Shown: positions 1 to 6,814 of the stretch, piece by piece | How the letters are laid out: the number at the start of each line of letters is the position of its first letter | How positions within the stretch are numbered: the first letter of the stretch is position 1 | NCBI GenBank assembly: GCA_029256465.1 | Contig: JAQSXW010000004.1 | Location: 1-14,501, forward strand | Length of the DNA stretch: 14,501 bases | Source of the DNA: Evtepia sp. | Lineage (GTDB): Bacteria > Bacillota > Clostridia > Oscillospirales > Oscillospiraceae | Direction of reading: 5' to 3' | Notes under the pieces: model-generated | What the model saw: the letters and a program-made list of their open reading frames with translations, nothing else | What the model was told of the DNA's origin: nothing | Databases searched by the model: none | Program-made: the position numbers and the translations under genes

Positions 1-327
1 CTCTGCAGCGCGAGCTTTCGTATCTTCACCCAAGACGTCGGAGGTCAAAGGAACAGGAATCCCCAGCATCGTTTGGAGGCGTTTGGCTGCGGCGACTAGG
101 GAAAACTCCGACTTCCACGTTCCATGGGGACGGCCAAAATGGGAACACAGAATGACGGAAGCCCCGTGAGAGAGCAGGTACTCAATGGTTGGGAGGGAAG
201 CAGCGATTCTGGTATCGTCCAGAATCACACCGGTTTTTTCATCATGAGGAACATTGAAATCACAGCGAAGCAGGCATTTTTTTCCTGCCACGTCAATGTC
301 CCGTACAGTTTTCTTATTATATTTCAC
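1..327 (-). CDS. pgk: Phosphoglycerate kinase, N-terminal part (cut by window edge)
   Basis: Only the first 109 codons are inside the window; the gene continues past position 1. The product catalyses the ATP-forming step of glycolysis, 1,3-bisphosphoglycerate + ADP to 3-phosphoglycerate + ATP, in the cytosol. The translation shows the N-domain substrate-binding signatures of the family: RCDFNVP near residues 21-27, DDTRI near 37-41, and SHFGRP near 62-67. These place the basic patch that grips the triose phosphate. The start is a GTG at 327-325. An AGAAAGGGG Shine-Dalgarno lies about 7 nt upstream, and the residues after the GTG (KYNKKTVRDIDVAGKK) match the usual PGK beginning. The gene follows trmL after 36 nt on the same strand, so it is probably co-transcribed from the trmL promoter. 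No gap gene is directly upstream, which is unlike the common gap-pgk order. Confidence 0.95.
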   Translation of the reverse strand, partial: MKYNKKTVRDIDVAGKKCLLRCDFNVPHDEKTGVILDDTRIAASLPTIEYLLSHGASVILCSHFGRPHGTWKSEFSLVAAAKRLQTMLGIPVPLTSDVLGEDTKARAAE

Positions 328-363
328 GAACAGACCCCTTTCTGACAGGTACGAGATTGCTTG

Positions 364-849
364 TCAGAGACCTTTCATTTCTCCTTCGCCGGAAAGAGAG
401 GGAAAATCGAGCTGGCGAAGGGCTTCGTAAGTTAAAATTGCCACAGAGTTGGCCAAATTTAAGCTGCGTGCATCTTCCCGCATGGGAATACGGATGCAGC
501 GGTTTGCATATGCCGTCCGAAAATCCATGGGAAGACCAGCGGTTTCCTTCCCAAAAAATAGCCAGCATTCATCTCGAAATTCTGCCTCGGCATAGTGGCG
601 GGGCGCTTTGGTGGTTGCCAGCCAAAGATCAGGCTCCGGGTTTTGCCGGAATAGGTCGGAAAGGCTGTCATAGACATGAAGATCCACCATGTCCCAGTAA
701 TCCAGACCGGCACGCTTTACGGCTCGATCACTAATATCAAACCCAAGAGGTTTGATTAAGTGCAGTCTTGAGCGAGTGGCGGCGCAGGTTCGGGCAATGT
801 TTCCGGTATTCATAGGGATCTCTGGCTCTACCAGTACAATATTAAGCAT
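364..849 (-). CDS. trmL: tRNA (cytidine(34)-2'-O)-methyltransferase, SPOUT family
   Basis: This 161-residue protein has the usual length of TrmL (YibK). The enzyme methylates the 2'-OH of the wobble nucleotide (C34 or cmnm5U34) of leucine tRNAs using S-adenosylmethionine. The family signatures are visible in order: EPEIPMNTGNIARTCAAT at residues 9-25, PLGFDISDRAVKRAGLDYW at 34-52, FGKETAGLP at 99-107, and the C-terminal trefoil-knot SAM-binding segment IRIPM...RSLNLANSVAI at 119-138. The start is well supported: GGGAGGTG lies about 6 nt before the ATG, and a consensus promoter sits just upstream (881-909). The gene lies 36 nt ahead of pgk on the same strand, so tRNA modification and glycolysis genes appear to share a transcript. 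No unusual residue is seen. Confidence 0.95.
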   Translation of the reverse strand: MLNIVLVEPEIPMNTGNIARTCAATRSRLHLIKPLGFDISDRAVKRAGLDYWDMVDLHVYDSLSDLFRQNPEPDLWLATTKAPRHYAEAEFRDECWLFFGKETAGLPMDFRTAYANRCIRIPMREDARSLNLANSVAILTYEALRQLDFPSLSGEGEMKGL

Positions 850-880
850 ACCGACACCTCCCGCAGTTTCGCAAGATGGT

Positions 881-909
881 ATTGTACTGCAAAGAAACTA
901 AAATTTCAA
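881..909 (-). promoter_or_regulatory. Sigma-A type promoter of trmL-pgk
   Basis: On the minus strand a -35 box TTGAAA (909-904) is followed by a 17-nt spacer and a -10 box TACAAT (886-881). Five of six positions match consensus in each box. The predicted start of transcription is near 874, which leaves a leader of about 25 nt containing the trmL ribosome binding site. Confidence 0.7.
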
Positions 910-968
910 TATAAAAGTGCGAAAAGTTAGGAAATCGGGGATATGAATAAAAAACGGACCGATTACCT

Positions 969-1991
969 TCAGTTAAACTTATAGATTCGCCTTGCAAGAC
1001 GGTAGAGGGAGACAGATAACCGGCGCCCTTGATACCCAGGGAAGTTTGTAAAAGCAGAAAAGCTCCGATATTTTAAGATATTAAAGATATAAGGATCTAC
1101 GGAGCGGATGTAGCACCAGAGGGAATCTCGCTGCTCTAAAGCATCATCCGTATCTGCAAGGATTAAGAAAATGGAAGATATGGACATCATCATCGCAAGA
1201 TAATTCATCATATAGCGACCCAACTTGCGGTTTTGTTCCATCACATTTTTGAGGCTGTGACTGTCTATCATCAGACGGGTAACACGCACTTGCTGATCCA
1301 CACGGGTAATCATCACCCGTTCATTTACGCTTTGATCCTGACGGCCGATAAAGTAACGGTAGAGGTTTACATTCAAATAGTACATTGTTTTAACAAAGGG
1401 CAGAGGCTGATACACAAAAATATTGTCCACGTAGAAGGTGTGCTTGGGAAGTGTCAGGCCACAATCTCGAAGAAGCTCTGTCCGGTAAATGACGGAGTGC
1501 ATGAGTAGATACTGGGATGGGTGGAAGCGGTGGGTATCAGACCAAGAGAAAATCTGATCTTGCGGGAACACATTCGTATAGCGCATCACCTTTTGACTAT
1601 TGTCCTCTGCATGTTCGTAGACGTAATTGCAGATGAGCATATCCACAGGTTGTTCCATTTTAGCAAATTCGCGCAGCTTCTGCATGGATTCCTGAAGGGC
1701 AGGAATGTTCAGCCAGTCATCAGAGTCCACTACCTTATAGTAAAGGCCGCTGGCATGGCGCAAGCCTTGGTTCACACCTTCTCCGTGTCCACCATTCTCC
1801 TGATGAATGACGCGGATCATGTTCGGGTACTCTGCCGCATAGCGGTCGGCAATGTTACCGGTTTCGTCCTTAGAACCGTCGTTAATTAGAATGATTTCAG
1901 CATCTTCTCCTGCTTGGAGCAAAGTGTCAATGCAATGAAACATGTACGCGGCAGAATTATAGCAAGGGACTGCAAATGTAATCAGTTTCAT
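969..1991 (-). CDS. Family 2 (GT-A fold) glycosyltransferase
   Basis: This 340-residue protein belongs to glycosyltransferase family 2, which transfers a sugar from a nucleotide-sugar donor onto a growing glycan. It starts directly with the Rossmann-like strand ITFAVPCYNS (residues 4-13), followed by the nucleotide-binding INDGSKDET (36-44) and the metal-binding VDSDDW (88-93). The segment HTFYVDNIFVYQPLP likely carries the acidic catalytic base, and FIGRQDQSVN resembles the acceptor-side motif of clostridial GT2 enzymes. No clear membrane helix or signal peptide is seen, so it probably acts at the inner face of the membrane. An AGAGGA ribosome binding site inside the end of glf precedes the ATG, and the two genes are separated by 2 nt, so they are translationally linked. 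Pairing with UDP-galactopyranose mutase suggests, but does not prove, that UDP-galactofuranose is the donor. No clear terminator follows the stop codon; only a T6 run without a good stem is present. Confidence 0.88.
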   Translation of the reverse strand: MKLITFAVPCYNSAAYMFHCIDTLLQAGEDAEIILINDGSKDETGNIADRYAAEYPNMIRVIHQENGGHGEGVNQGLRHASGLYYKVVDSDDWLNIPALQESMQKLREFAKMEQPVDMLICNYVYEHAEDNSQKVMRYTNVFPQDQIFSWSDTHRFHPSQYLLMHSVIYRTELLRDCGLTLPKHTFYVDNIFVYQPLPFVKTMYYLNVNLYRYFIGRQDQSVNERVMITRVDQQVRVTRLMIDSHSLKNVMEQNRKLGRYMMNYLAMMMSISSIFLILADTDDALEQRDSLWCYIRSVDPYIFNILKYRSFSAFTNFPGYQGRRLSVSLYRLARRIYKFN

Positions 1992-1993
1992 GA

Positions 1994-3163
1994 TTATCTA
2001 TCCTCTTTGTTCAAAAGTTTATCACTGAGCAGAAGTGCCTGCTCCGTAATCGCATCCATATTATAGTATTGGTACTCCGCTAGTCGTCCCAAAAGATACA
2101 GATTGGGATATTGATTTGCCAGATTGCGATAAGATTCGTATAAAATTTTGCTGTCTGGAGAGAGGACAGCATAGTAGGGTACTGAGCCAGGAGAGCCATC
2201 ATAGGCCAAAGAGAACTCTTTGACAATGGTGGTTTTTTCCGGATTGACCTGGCCAGTCATATGTTTAAATTCCGTAATTCGGGTGTATGGTTCGCTGACA
2301 GTGAAGTTGACCGTGCCATGGCTTTGAAACCACTCCTGATCAAGGGTTTCAAATTGGAAGTTCAGTGTGCGGTACGGAAGGCGACCAAATTCACAAGAGA
2401 ATAGTTCATCGACAGCGCCGGTGTAAATCACGGGGCCTGTGAATGGTTCCCCGTCCAGCAAGAGGGCACCGTTTCCTAGTGTGAGTCGTTCTTCCGCAGG
2501 CGAGGAAAGCTCCACCTTGATATTAGGATGTTCCAGTATGCGCTGAAACATAGGGGTATAACCATCCAAAGGCATTCCCTGATAGGGGTCTTGAAAATAG
2601 CGGTCATCCCGGGACAGGAAAACAGGAACACGGGCTGTCGTATTTGGGTCAATCTGTTCCGGTGTGGTGCCCCACTGCTTCATGGTGTAGTGAAGAAACA
2701 CATGATCATAAATGTAGTCCGCGACCATAGAGAGGTCTGGGTCCTCACTCTGACGCAATTCTATAATACCCACTTTTTGTTCTGGTCCATAGACAGAGAG
2801 AAGTTTTTCTTCCAATTGAGAGGCTCGTTCCGGACCAAAGGCCAGTGCGAGGGAGGTTAAGTTGAAGGGCACCGGCATCAGAGTACCATACACATTGGCC
2901 ACAACCCGGTGCTCATAATTCCGCCACTTTGTAAAACGCGACAGGTAGTCAAAGACTCGTTTGTTGTTGGTATGAAAAATGTGTGGACCGTATTGGTGAA
3001 TTAAAATATCTGCATGATCGGTACGATCATAAGCGTTGCCAGCGATGTGAGGGCGGCGCTCCAATAGGAGAATCTGCATCCCGCCACGTTCCGCCAGTTC
3101 TCTCGCGGCAACTGCGCCGGCAAATCCTGCACCGATGACCAAAGCATCATAAGAAGAAGGCAT
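1994..3163 (-). CDS. glf: UDP-galactopyranose mutase
   Basis: The product is a flavoenzyme that interconverts UDP-galactopyranose and UDP-galactofuranose, the donor for galactofuranose in cell-surface glycans. At 389 residues it is close to the roughly 370-400 usual for bacterial members. Visible features are the FAD dinucleotide-binding GAGFAG at residues 11-16, the family signatures RRPHIAGNAYD (36-46) and YGPHIFHT (58-65), the substrate-loop region around SRDDRYFQDPYQGMP, YRTLNFQFE, and the C-terminal FAD-contacting LGRLAEYQYYNMDAITEQAL. The start lies only 7 residues before the FAD motif strand, as expected. An AAGGAG sequence sits about 11 nt upstream of the ATG, slightly far. The glycosyltransferase gene begins 2 nt after its stop codon, forming a two-gene unit. 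The leader upstream is long and rich in competing stems. Confidence 0.96.
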   Translation of the reverse strand: MPSSYDALVIGAGFAGAVAARELAERGGMQILLLERRPHIAGNAYDRTDHADILIHQYGPHIFHTNNKRVFDYLSRFTKWRNYEHRVVANVYGTLMPVPFNLTSLALAFGPERASQLEEKLLSVYGPEQKVGIIELRQSEDPDLSMVADYIYDHVFLHYTMKQWGTTPEQIDPNTTARVPVFLSRDDRYFQDPYQGMPLDGYTPMFQRILEHPNIKVELSSPAEERLTLGNGALLLDGEPFTGPVIYTGAVDELFSCEFGRLPYRTLNFQFETLDQEWFQSHGTVNFTVSEPYTRITEFKHMTGQVNPEKTTIVKEFSLAYDGSPGSVPYYAVLSPDSKILYESYRNLANQYPNLYLLGRLAEYQYYNMDAITEQALLLSDKLLNKEDR

Positions 3164-3191
3164 AATTGGCGATACTCCTTGTCATTTTTCT

Positions 3192-3240
3192 GCCTGAGAA
3201 TAGGCAAAATTTTTTTGCCGCATTCGCAAAGCTTTGCGGC
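3192..3240 (-). other. Structured leader of glf with three mutually exclusive stems
   Basis: In the transcript leading to glf, three short stems overlap in a chain. Stem A pairs GCCGCA (3240-3235) with TGCGGC (3222-3217). Stem B pairs GGCAAAA (3219-3213) with TTTTGCC (3209-3203), loop of 3 nt. Stem C pairs GCCT (3205-3202) with AGGC (3195-3192). A and B share 3217-3219, and B and C share 3203-3205, so B excludes both others. The same stretch holds a perfect 14-bp DNA palindrome, CGCAAAGCTTTGCG (3225-3238). I do not recognise a known riboswitch class here; the pairing is read by eye and energies were not computed. Confidence 0.4.
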
Positions 3241-3323
3241 AGCTTTTCCCTCAAGGGAGCCATTGTACTTTGAATTTAGGACGCTACAGAAGGCGGGCTC
3301 GCATGACGAGAAAAATTCATCAT

Positions 3324-3332
3324 ATTATATCA
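3324..3332 (-). promoter_or_regulatory. Extended -10 promoter of glf
   Basis: On the minus strand TGATATAAT (3332-3324) is a perfect extended -10 element (TGN followed by TATAAT). No good -35 box lies 16-18 nt upstream, which is tolerated by extended -10 promoters. Transcription from here would start near 3317 and give a leader of about 150 nt. Confidence 0.5.
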
Positions 3333-3420
3333 TGGATAACTGCAAAAAGATAGGGACAATTCTATTATTTTTGCATCGTTTGACAGCAGATTCTCGTTCA
3401 AATCGCAAAAAAAGCCAGAC

Positions 3421-3449
3421 TTGTGTTTTGAGGGGAAATCCATTATAAT
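3421..3449 (+). promoter_or_regulatory. Sigma-A type promoter of ychF
   Basis: TTGTGT (3421-3426) and a perfect -10 box TATAAT (3444-3449) are separated by exactly 17 nt. The predicted start is near 3456, giving a leader of about 93 nt to the ychF start at 3549. It faces away from the glf promoter, so the 3164-3548 gap is a divergent control region. Confidence 0.7.
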
Positions 3450-3548
3450 GGCACAGAAATCATGGGCCGCATAGTGCTTCTGTGCTGTAATCTGGAAGCA
3501 ACCTGCGGCATGTTTTATAAAATCTGTCTGAAAGAGGGCACGAATCGT

Positions 3549-4643
3549 ATGAAGCTTGGAATCGTGGGTCTCCCCAACGTGGGAAAGAGCACCCTGTTTA
3601 ATGCCATTACCAATGCGGGAGCAGAATCCGCCAACTACCCTTTCTGTACCATTGAACCAAATGTAGGAATGGTTGCGGTTCCCGATGAACGGATGGACTT
3701 TTTAGCAAAGTTGTATGACCCCAAAAAGTATACTCCCGCCGTGATTGAATTCGTTGATATCGCGGGATTAGTTCGCGGTGCGTCCAAAGGAGAGGGTTTG
3801 GGCAACAAGTTTCTCAGCAATATTCGTATGACGGATGCCATCGTCCATGTGGTACGCTGTTTTGATGATGATAACGTGATTCACGTGGAGGGCGGGGCTG
3901 ACCCTTTGCGGGATGTTGAGATCATCAATCTGGAGCTGATTATGGCGGACATGGAGATGGTAGAGCGGCGGATCGATAAGGCCAAAAAGGCGTCCAAGGG
4001 AGACAAGAAATTTTTGCACGAAGCTGACGTGTTTACCGCACTGTTAGAACACCTGAACGAAGGAAAAACCGCCAGAAGCTATGATGGATCAAAAGAGGAC
4101 ATGGAGCTGATTGAAACGTCTGAACTTCTTAGCTTAAAGCCTGTCATCTACGCAGCCAACATGGATGATGTCAGCTTTTCAGAGGGCTATGAAAACAACC
4201 CATATTATAGGGAACTGAAAAGAATGGCCGATGCGGAAGATTCCCTTGTGCTTCCGATTTGTGCCAAATTGGAACAGGAGATCGCGGAGCTTCCTGCAGA
4301 GGACAAGCTCATGTTTCTACAAGAACTCGAGATAGAGGAGTCCGGTTTGGATCGACTCATCAAATGTTCGTACCATTTATTGGGGCTCATTTCTTATCTC
4401 ACTGGTGGGCCGGAAGAGGTGCGTGCCTGGACCATTAAAAGGGGCACCAAAGCACCGCAGGCAGCCGGAAAGATTCACTCGGATTTTGAGCGTGGGTTTA
4501 TTCGTGCGGAAATTGTTGCCTATGAGGATTTGGTTCGCTGCGGTACGATGACAGCTGCCAAAGAAAAGGGCCTCGTGCGTTCGGAAGGAAAAGAGTATGT
4601 CATGCAGGACGGAGATGTGGTGCTGTTCCGCTTCAATGTTTAA
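3549..4643 (+). CDS. ychF: Redox-regulated ATPase YchF (Obg-like, OLA1 family)
   Basis: This 364-residue protein matches the length of YchF (363 in E. coli). YchF is a ribosome-associated P-loop ATPase of the Obg clade linked to translation and oxidative-stress control. The first loop GLPNVGKST is at residues 7-15, followed by the family hallmark NYPFCTIEPNVG (29-40) and the switch II region DIAGLVRGASKGEGLGN (70-86), which has leucine where Ras-like GTPases have glutamine. AANMDD is the likely G4 segment, a position that is usually NxxE-like in this ATP-preferring branch. The C-terminal TGS domain ends in DGDVVLFRFNV. The frame is open back to an ATG at 3462, but I chose 3549 because MKLGIVGLPNVGKST is the canonical beginning and the 29 extra residues resemble nothing in the family. 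AGAGGG lies about 11 nt upstream. An SDR gene follows after 35 nt. Confidence 0.96.
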   Translation: MKLGIVGLPNVGKSTLFNAITNAGAESANYPFCTIEPNVGMVAVPDERMDFLAKLYDPKKYTPAVIEFVDIAGLVRGASKGEGLGNKFLSNIRMTDAIVHVVRCFDDDNVIHVEGGADPLRDVEIINLELIMADMEMVERRIDKAKKASKGDKKFLHEADVFTALLEHLNEGKTARSYDGSKEDMELIETSELLSLKPVIYAANMDDVSFSEGYENNPYYRELKRMADAEDSLVLPICAKLEQEIAELPAEDKLMFLQELEIEESGLDRLIKCSYHLLGLISYLTGGPEEVRAWTIKRGTKAPQAAGKIHSDFERGFIRAEIVAYEDLVRCGTMTAAKEKGLVRSEGKEYVMQDGDVVLFRFNV

Positions 4644-4678
4644 AGAAAATGTTAAGAATACTGGCTGAGGGAAAACCA

Positions 4679-5416
4679 ATGCAACAGAAAAGCATTTTAA
4701 TCACGGGGGCATCTAGGGGGATTGGTGCGGAAACGGCACGCCTGTTTGCGCGGGAAGGTTACGCTGTGGCTCTAAACTATAACCGTTCTGAGAAGCAGGC
4801 CTTGGCACTTGCTCACCAGCTACAGGAAGAGGGCTATAGGGTATTACCAGTTAGGGCAGATGTGAGTGATCCTGTACAGGTGCAGAAGATGGTTGACATT
4901 GTGTTAGAGAATTTTTGTCAACTTGACACTTTGCTGTGCAACGCGGGCGTAGGTGCTCAAGGCCTTTTTACCGATCTCACCTATGACGCGTGGCGGACAC
5001 TGTTTTCTGTCAATCTGGATGGGGTATTTCACTGCTCTCAGGCAGTGTTGCCCCATTTCGTTCATCGGAAGGCTGGTCAGATCATTACCGTGTCCTCCAT
5101 TTGGGGTATGGTAGGGGCATCCTGTGAGGTGGCGTATTCGGCGTCAAAGGCAGCAGTGATTGGTTTGACGAAAGCCTTGGCAAAGGAGCTTGGGCCTTCT
5201 AATATCCGAGTAAATTGCGTGGCTCCGGGTGTCATTGAAACAGAAATGAATGGGCATTTGTCACAGGAAGACTTGGTAGCATTACGGGATGAGACACCCC
5301 TGGGTCGTATGGGGACAGCTCACGATGTGGCAGAAACCATTCTGTTTTTGGCATCGGAAAAGGGGCGCTTTTATACTGGACAAGTACTTTCTCCCAATGG
5401 AGGCTTTGTCATATGA
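4679..5416 (+). CDS. Short-chain dehydrogenase/reductase (FabG fold; possibly EF-P 5-aminopentanone reductase, YmfI type)
   Basis: This 245-residue protein is a classical SDR that uses NAD(P)H to reduce a carbonyl. Visible motifs are the cofactor-binding TGASRGIG at residues 9-16, CNAG (87-90), the active-site Asn112, Ser139/140, and the YSASK catalytic pair Tyr153-Lys157, followed by IRVNCVAPGVIETEM. Homology by motif alone would say 3-oxoacyl-ACP reductase, but no other fatty-acid synthesis gene is near. The SSIWG.VGASCEV segment and the C-terminal NGGFVI resemble the clostridial proteins annotated as EF-P 5-aminopentanone reductase (YmfI), which finishes the modification of elongation factor P. 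That reading comes from memory of the family. The start at 4679 has GAGGG 8 nt upstream; an in-frame ATG at 4649 has no good site. It probably shares the ychF transcript. Confidence 0.85.
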   Translation: MQQKSILITGASRGIGAETARLFAREGYAVALNYNRSEKQALALAHQLQEEGYRVLPVRADVSDPVQVQKMVDIVLENFCQLDTLLCNAGVGAQGLFTDLTYDAWRTLFSVNLDGVFHCSQAVLPHFVHRKAGQIITVSSIWGMVGASCEVAYSASKAAVIGLTKALAKELGPSNIRVNCVAPGVIETEMNGHLSQEDLVALRDETPLGRMGTAHDVAETILFLASEKGRFYTGQVLSPNGGFVI

Positions 5417-5438
5417 AAGTGCTTTTCAGAAAATGACG

Positions 5439-5475
5439 GTTGACAATAAAAGACAGCCTAGGTATAATTGTCAAC
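5439..5475. promoter_or_regulatory. Inverted repeat framing the liv promoter, candidate operator
   Basis: GTTGACAAT (5439-5447) and its exact reverse complement ATTGTCAAC (5467-5475) flank 19 bp. The left arm contains the -35 box; the right arm begins at the end of the -10 box and reaches the likely +1. A protein bound here would block RNA polymerase. The regulator is unknown and none is encoded beside the operon in this window. Confidence 0.45.
5440..5468 (+). promoter_or_regulatory. Perfect consensus promoter of the liv operon
   Basis: TTGACA (5440-5445), a 17-nt spacer, and TATAAT (5463-5468) match the sigma-A consensus at every position. Such a strong promoter fits the high expression expected of a binding protein, and normally would need a repressor to be switched off. 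Transcription would start near 5475, about 28 nt before the livK start codon. Confidence 0.88.
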
Positions 5476-5502
5476 AACCTGAATTGAATGAAGGAGGAAA
5501 AA

Positions 5503-6690
5503 ATGAAAATGAAGAAATCTCGTATTGTTGCACTAATTCTTGCACTGATGATGTGTTTCGCTTTGGCTTCTTGTGGCAAGAAGGCTCCTGTAGAAGAGCC
5601 AAAGGCTGAAGGTACCAATGCTGCTGCGCTTAAGATGGGCTTTATTGGTCCTCTGACTGGTGGTGCTGCACTGTATGGTCAGGCTGCTGAACGTGGTGCT
5701 AAAATTGCGGTTGAGGAAATCAATGCCGCAGGTGGAAATCTTGCAATTGATTTTAAGTCGATGGATGATGAACATGATGCTGAAAAGGCGATCTATGCTT
5801 ATCAGCAGCTACAGGACTGGGGTGCTCAAGTGGTTGTTGGCACAGTAACGACAACTCCCTGTAATGCTGTTGCTGCAGAGGCTTTTACAGACCGCATGTT
5901 TATGCTGACTCCCTCTGCTTCTTCTCCTGCTGTTGTCAAGGACAGAGACAATGTATATCAGCTCTGCTTCTCTGACCCCAACCAGGGTACTGCTTCTGCA
6001 CAATACATCGCAGAAAAAAAGTTGGCAACAAAAGTTGCTGTGATCTACAATAACGCAGATGCTTACTCCACAGGTATTTATCAGACCTTCGTTGAGTCTG
6101 CAAAAACAAATAACTTGAATGTGGTTTCCGTGACCACTTTTACGGATGATACCGCCAATGACTTTACGGTACAGCTGAAGGATGCACAGCAGAAGGGCGC
6201 TGACCTCGTTTTCCTGCCCATCTACTACACACCCGCTTCTCTGATCCTGAAGCAGGCAGCTGATATGAACTATAACGTCAAGTTCTTTGGCTGCGACGGA
6301 CTGGATGGGCTCTTGGGAATTGAAGGCTTTGATGCAAAGTTGGCAGAAGGAGTCATGCTCCTCACTCCCTTCGCAGCTGATGCAACGGATGATAAGACCA
6401 AGGCCTTTGTAGAAAAGTATGAAGCTGCTTATAACGAGAAGCCTTCTCAGTTTGCAGCCGACGGCTATGACTGTGTCTATGCTCTGTATGAAGCTTCGAA
6501 GAAGTCCGGACAAGATGTAACAAAACTCAGTGCAAAAGAAATGTGCGAACTGATGATTAAGACCTTCTCTTCTCCTGATTTCTCCGTGAATGGTCTCACT
6601 GGTGCAGGAATGACTTGGAAAGCTACCGGTGAAGTTTCCAAAGCTCCTAAGGCAGTTGTAATCCAGAACGGCGCTTATGTTGGAATGTAA
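5503..6690 (+). CDS. livK: Branched-chain amino acid ABC transporter, substrate-binding lipoprotein
   Basis: This 395-residue protein is the extracytoplasmic receptor of a Liv-type importer and captures leucine, isoleucine, valine or a related amino acid for LivHMGF. Residues 1-23 form a lipoprotein signal peptide: charged MKMKKSR, a hydrophobic stretch, then the lipobox LASC with Cys24 as the lipidated residue. A linker rich in Lys, Glu and Pro follows. The mature part has the type I periplasmic-binding fold, starting at KMGFIGPLTGGAALYGQAAERGAKIAVEEIN with the sugar/amino-acid receptor loop PSASSPAV. The start at 5503 has AAGGAGG 5 nt upstream; the in-frame ATG at 5488 lies ahead of that site and is less likely. 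Codon use leans to GCT, TCT and GGT more than in the downstream genes, suggesting high expression. Substrate specificity cannot be fixed from sequence. Confidence 0.93.
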   Translation: MKMKKSRIVALILALMMCFALASCGKKAPVEEPKAEGTNAAALKMGFIGPLTGGAALYGQAAERGAKIAVEEINAAGGNLAIDFKSMDDEHDAEKAIYAYQQLQDWGAQVVVGTVTTTPCNAVAAEAFTDRMFMLTPSASSPAVVKDRDNVYQLCFSDPNQGTASAQYIAEKKLATKVAVIYNNADAYSTGIYQTFVESAKTNNLNVVSVTTFTDDTANDFTVQLKDAQQKGADLVFLPIYYTPASLILKQAADMNYNVKFFGCDGLDGLLGIEGFDAKLAEGVMLLTPFAADATDDKTKAFVEKYEAAYNEKPSQFAADGYDCVYALYEASKKSGQDVTKLSAKEMCELMIKTFSSPDFSVNGLTGAGMTWKATGEVSKAPKAVVIQNGAYVGM

Positions 6691-6727
6691 GTGTTTCAAA
6701 GAAAGAGTACCCTCCAATTGATGTTAG

Positions 6728-6758
6728 AAAGGGGGTTGCCGCAATGGCAACCCCCTTT
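6728..6758 (+). terminator. Strong hairpin after livK, leaky terminator or mRNA stabiliser
   Basis: A 13-bp perfect stem pairs AAAGGGGGTTGCC (6728-6740) with GGCAACCCCCTTT (6746-6758) around the 5-nt loop GCAAT. The only T residues at the 3' side are the three in the stem, followed by ACCCTG, so it lacks a proper U-tract. It would more likely lower read-through only partly, or protect the livK message from 3' decay. Confidence 0.65.
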
Positions 6759-6769
6759 ACCCTGTTACT

Positions 6770-6814
6770 GGGAACGGATGCTTAACCCCACTGGTGGTTT
6801 GAGCGTTGGTTCCC
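6770..6814 (+). other. Second intercistronic stem-loop between livK and livH
   Basis: GGGAAC (6770-6775) pairs with GTTCCC (6809-6814). Nested inside, GCT...AACC.CCAC pairs imperfectly with GTGGTT..AGC around a TG loop. The result is a long interrupted stem with no T-run after it. Together with the hairpin just upstream it fills most of the 183-nt gap before livH. Confidence 0.4.

Noticed and set aside
920..968. Terminator after the glycosyltransferase gene
   Set aside because: A T6 run follows the stop codon on the minus strand, but the only pairing (AATCGG with CCGATT over a 20-nt loop containing the T-run) does not make a terminator stem.
3192..3280. c-di-GMP class I riboswitch before glf
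   Set aside because: Only a GCAAAGC string and a short preceding hairpin recall the aptamer. The conserved GGCAAACC-type junction and the tetraloop receptor are not present.
3179..3448. 89-codon open frame in the glf-ychF gap
   Set aside because: Low-complexity translation without family resemblance, no ribosome binding site, and it covers two divergent promoters and a structured leader.
3462..3548. 29-residue upstream extension of ychF from the ATG at 3462
   Set aside because: YchF always begins at the residues found at 3549. The predicted transcription start is near 3456, which would leave no ribosome binding site for 3462.
5809..6717. 302-codon open frame on the minus strand across livK
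   Set aside because: It is antisense to a clear lipoprotein gene, and is rich in Cys, His and Ser with no recognisable domain. It follows from the third-position bias of livK.
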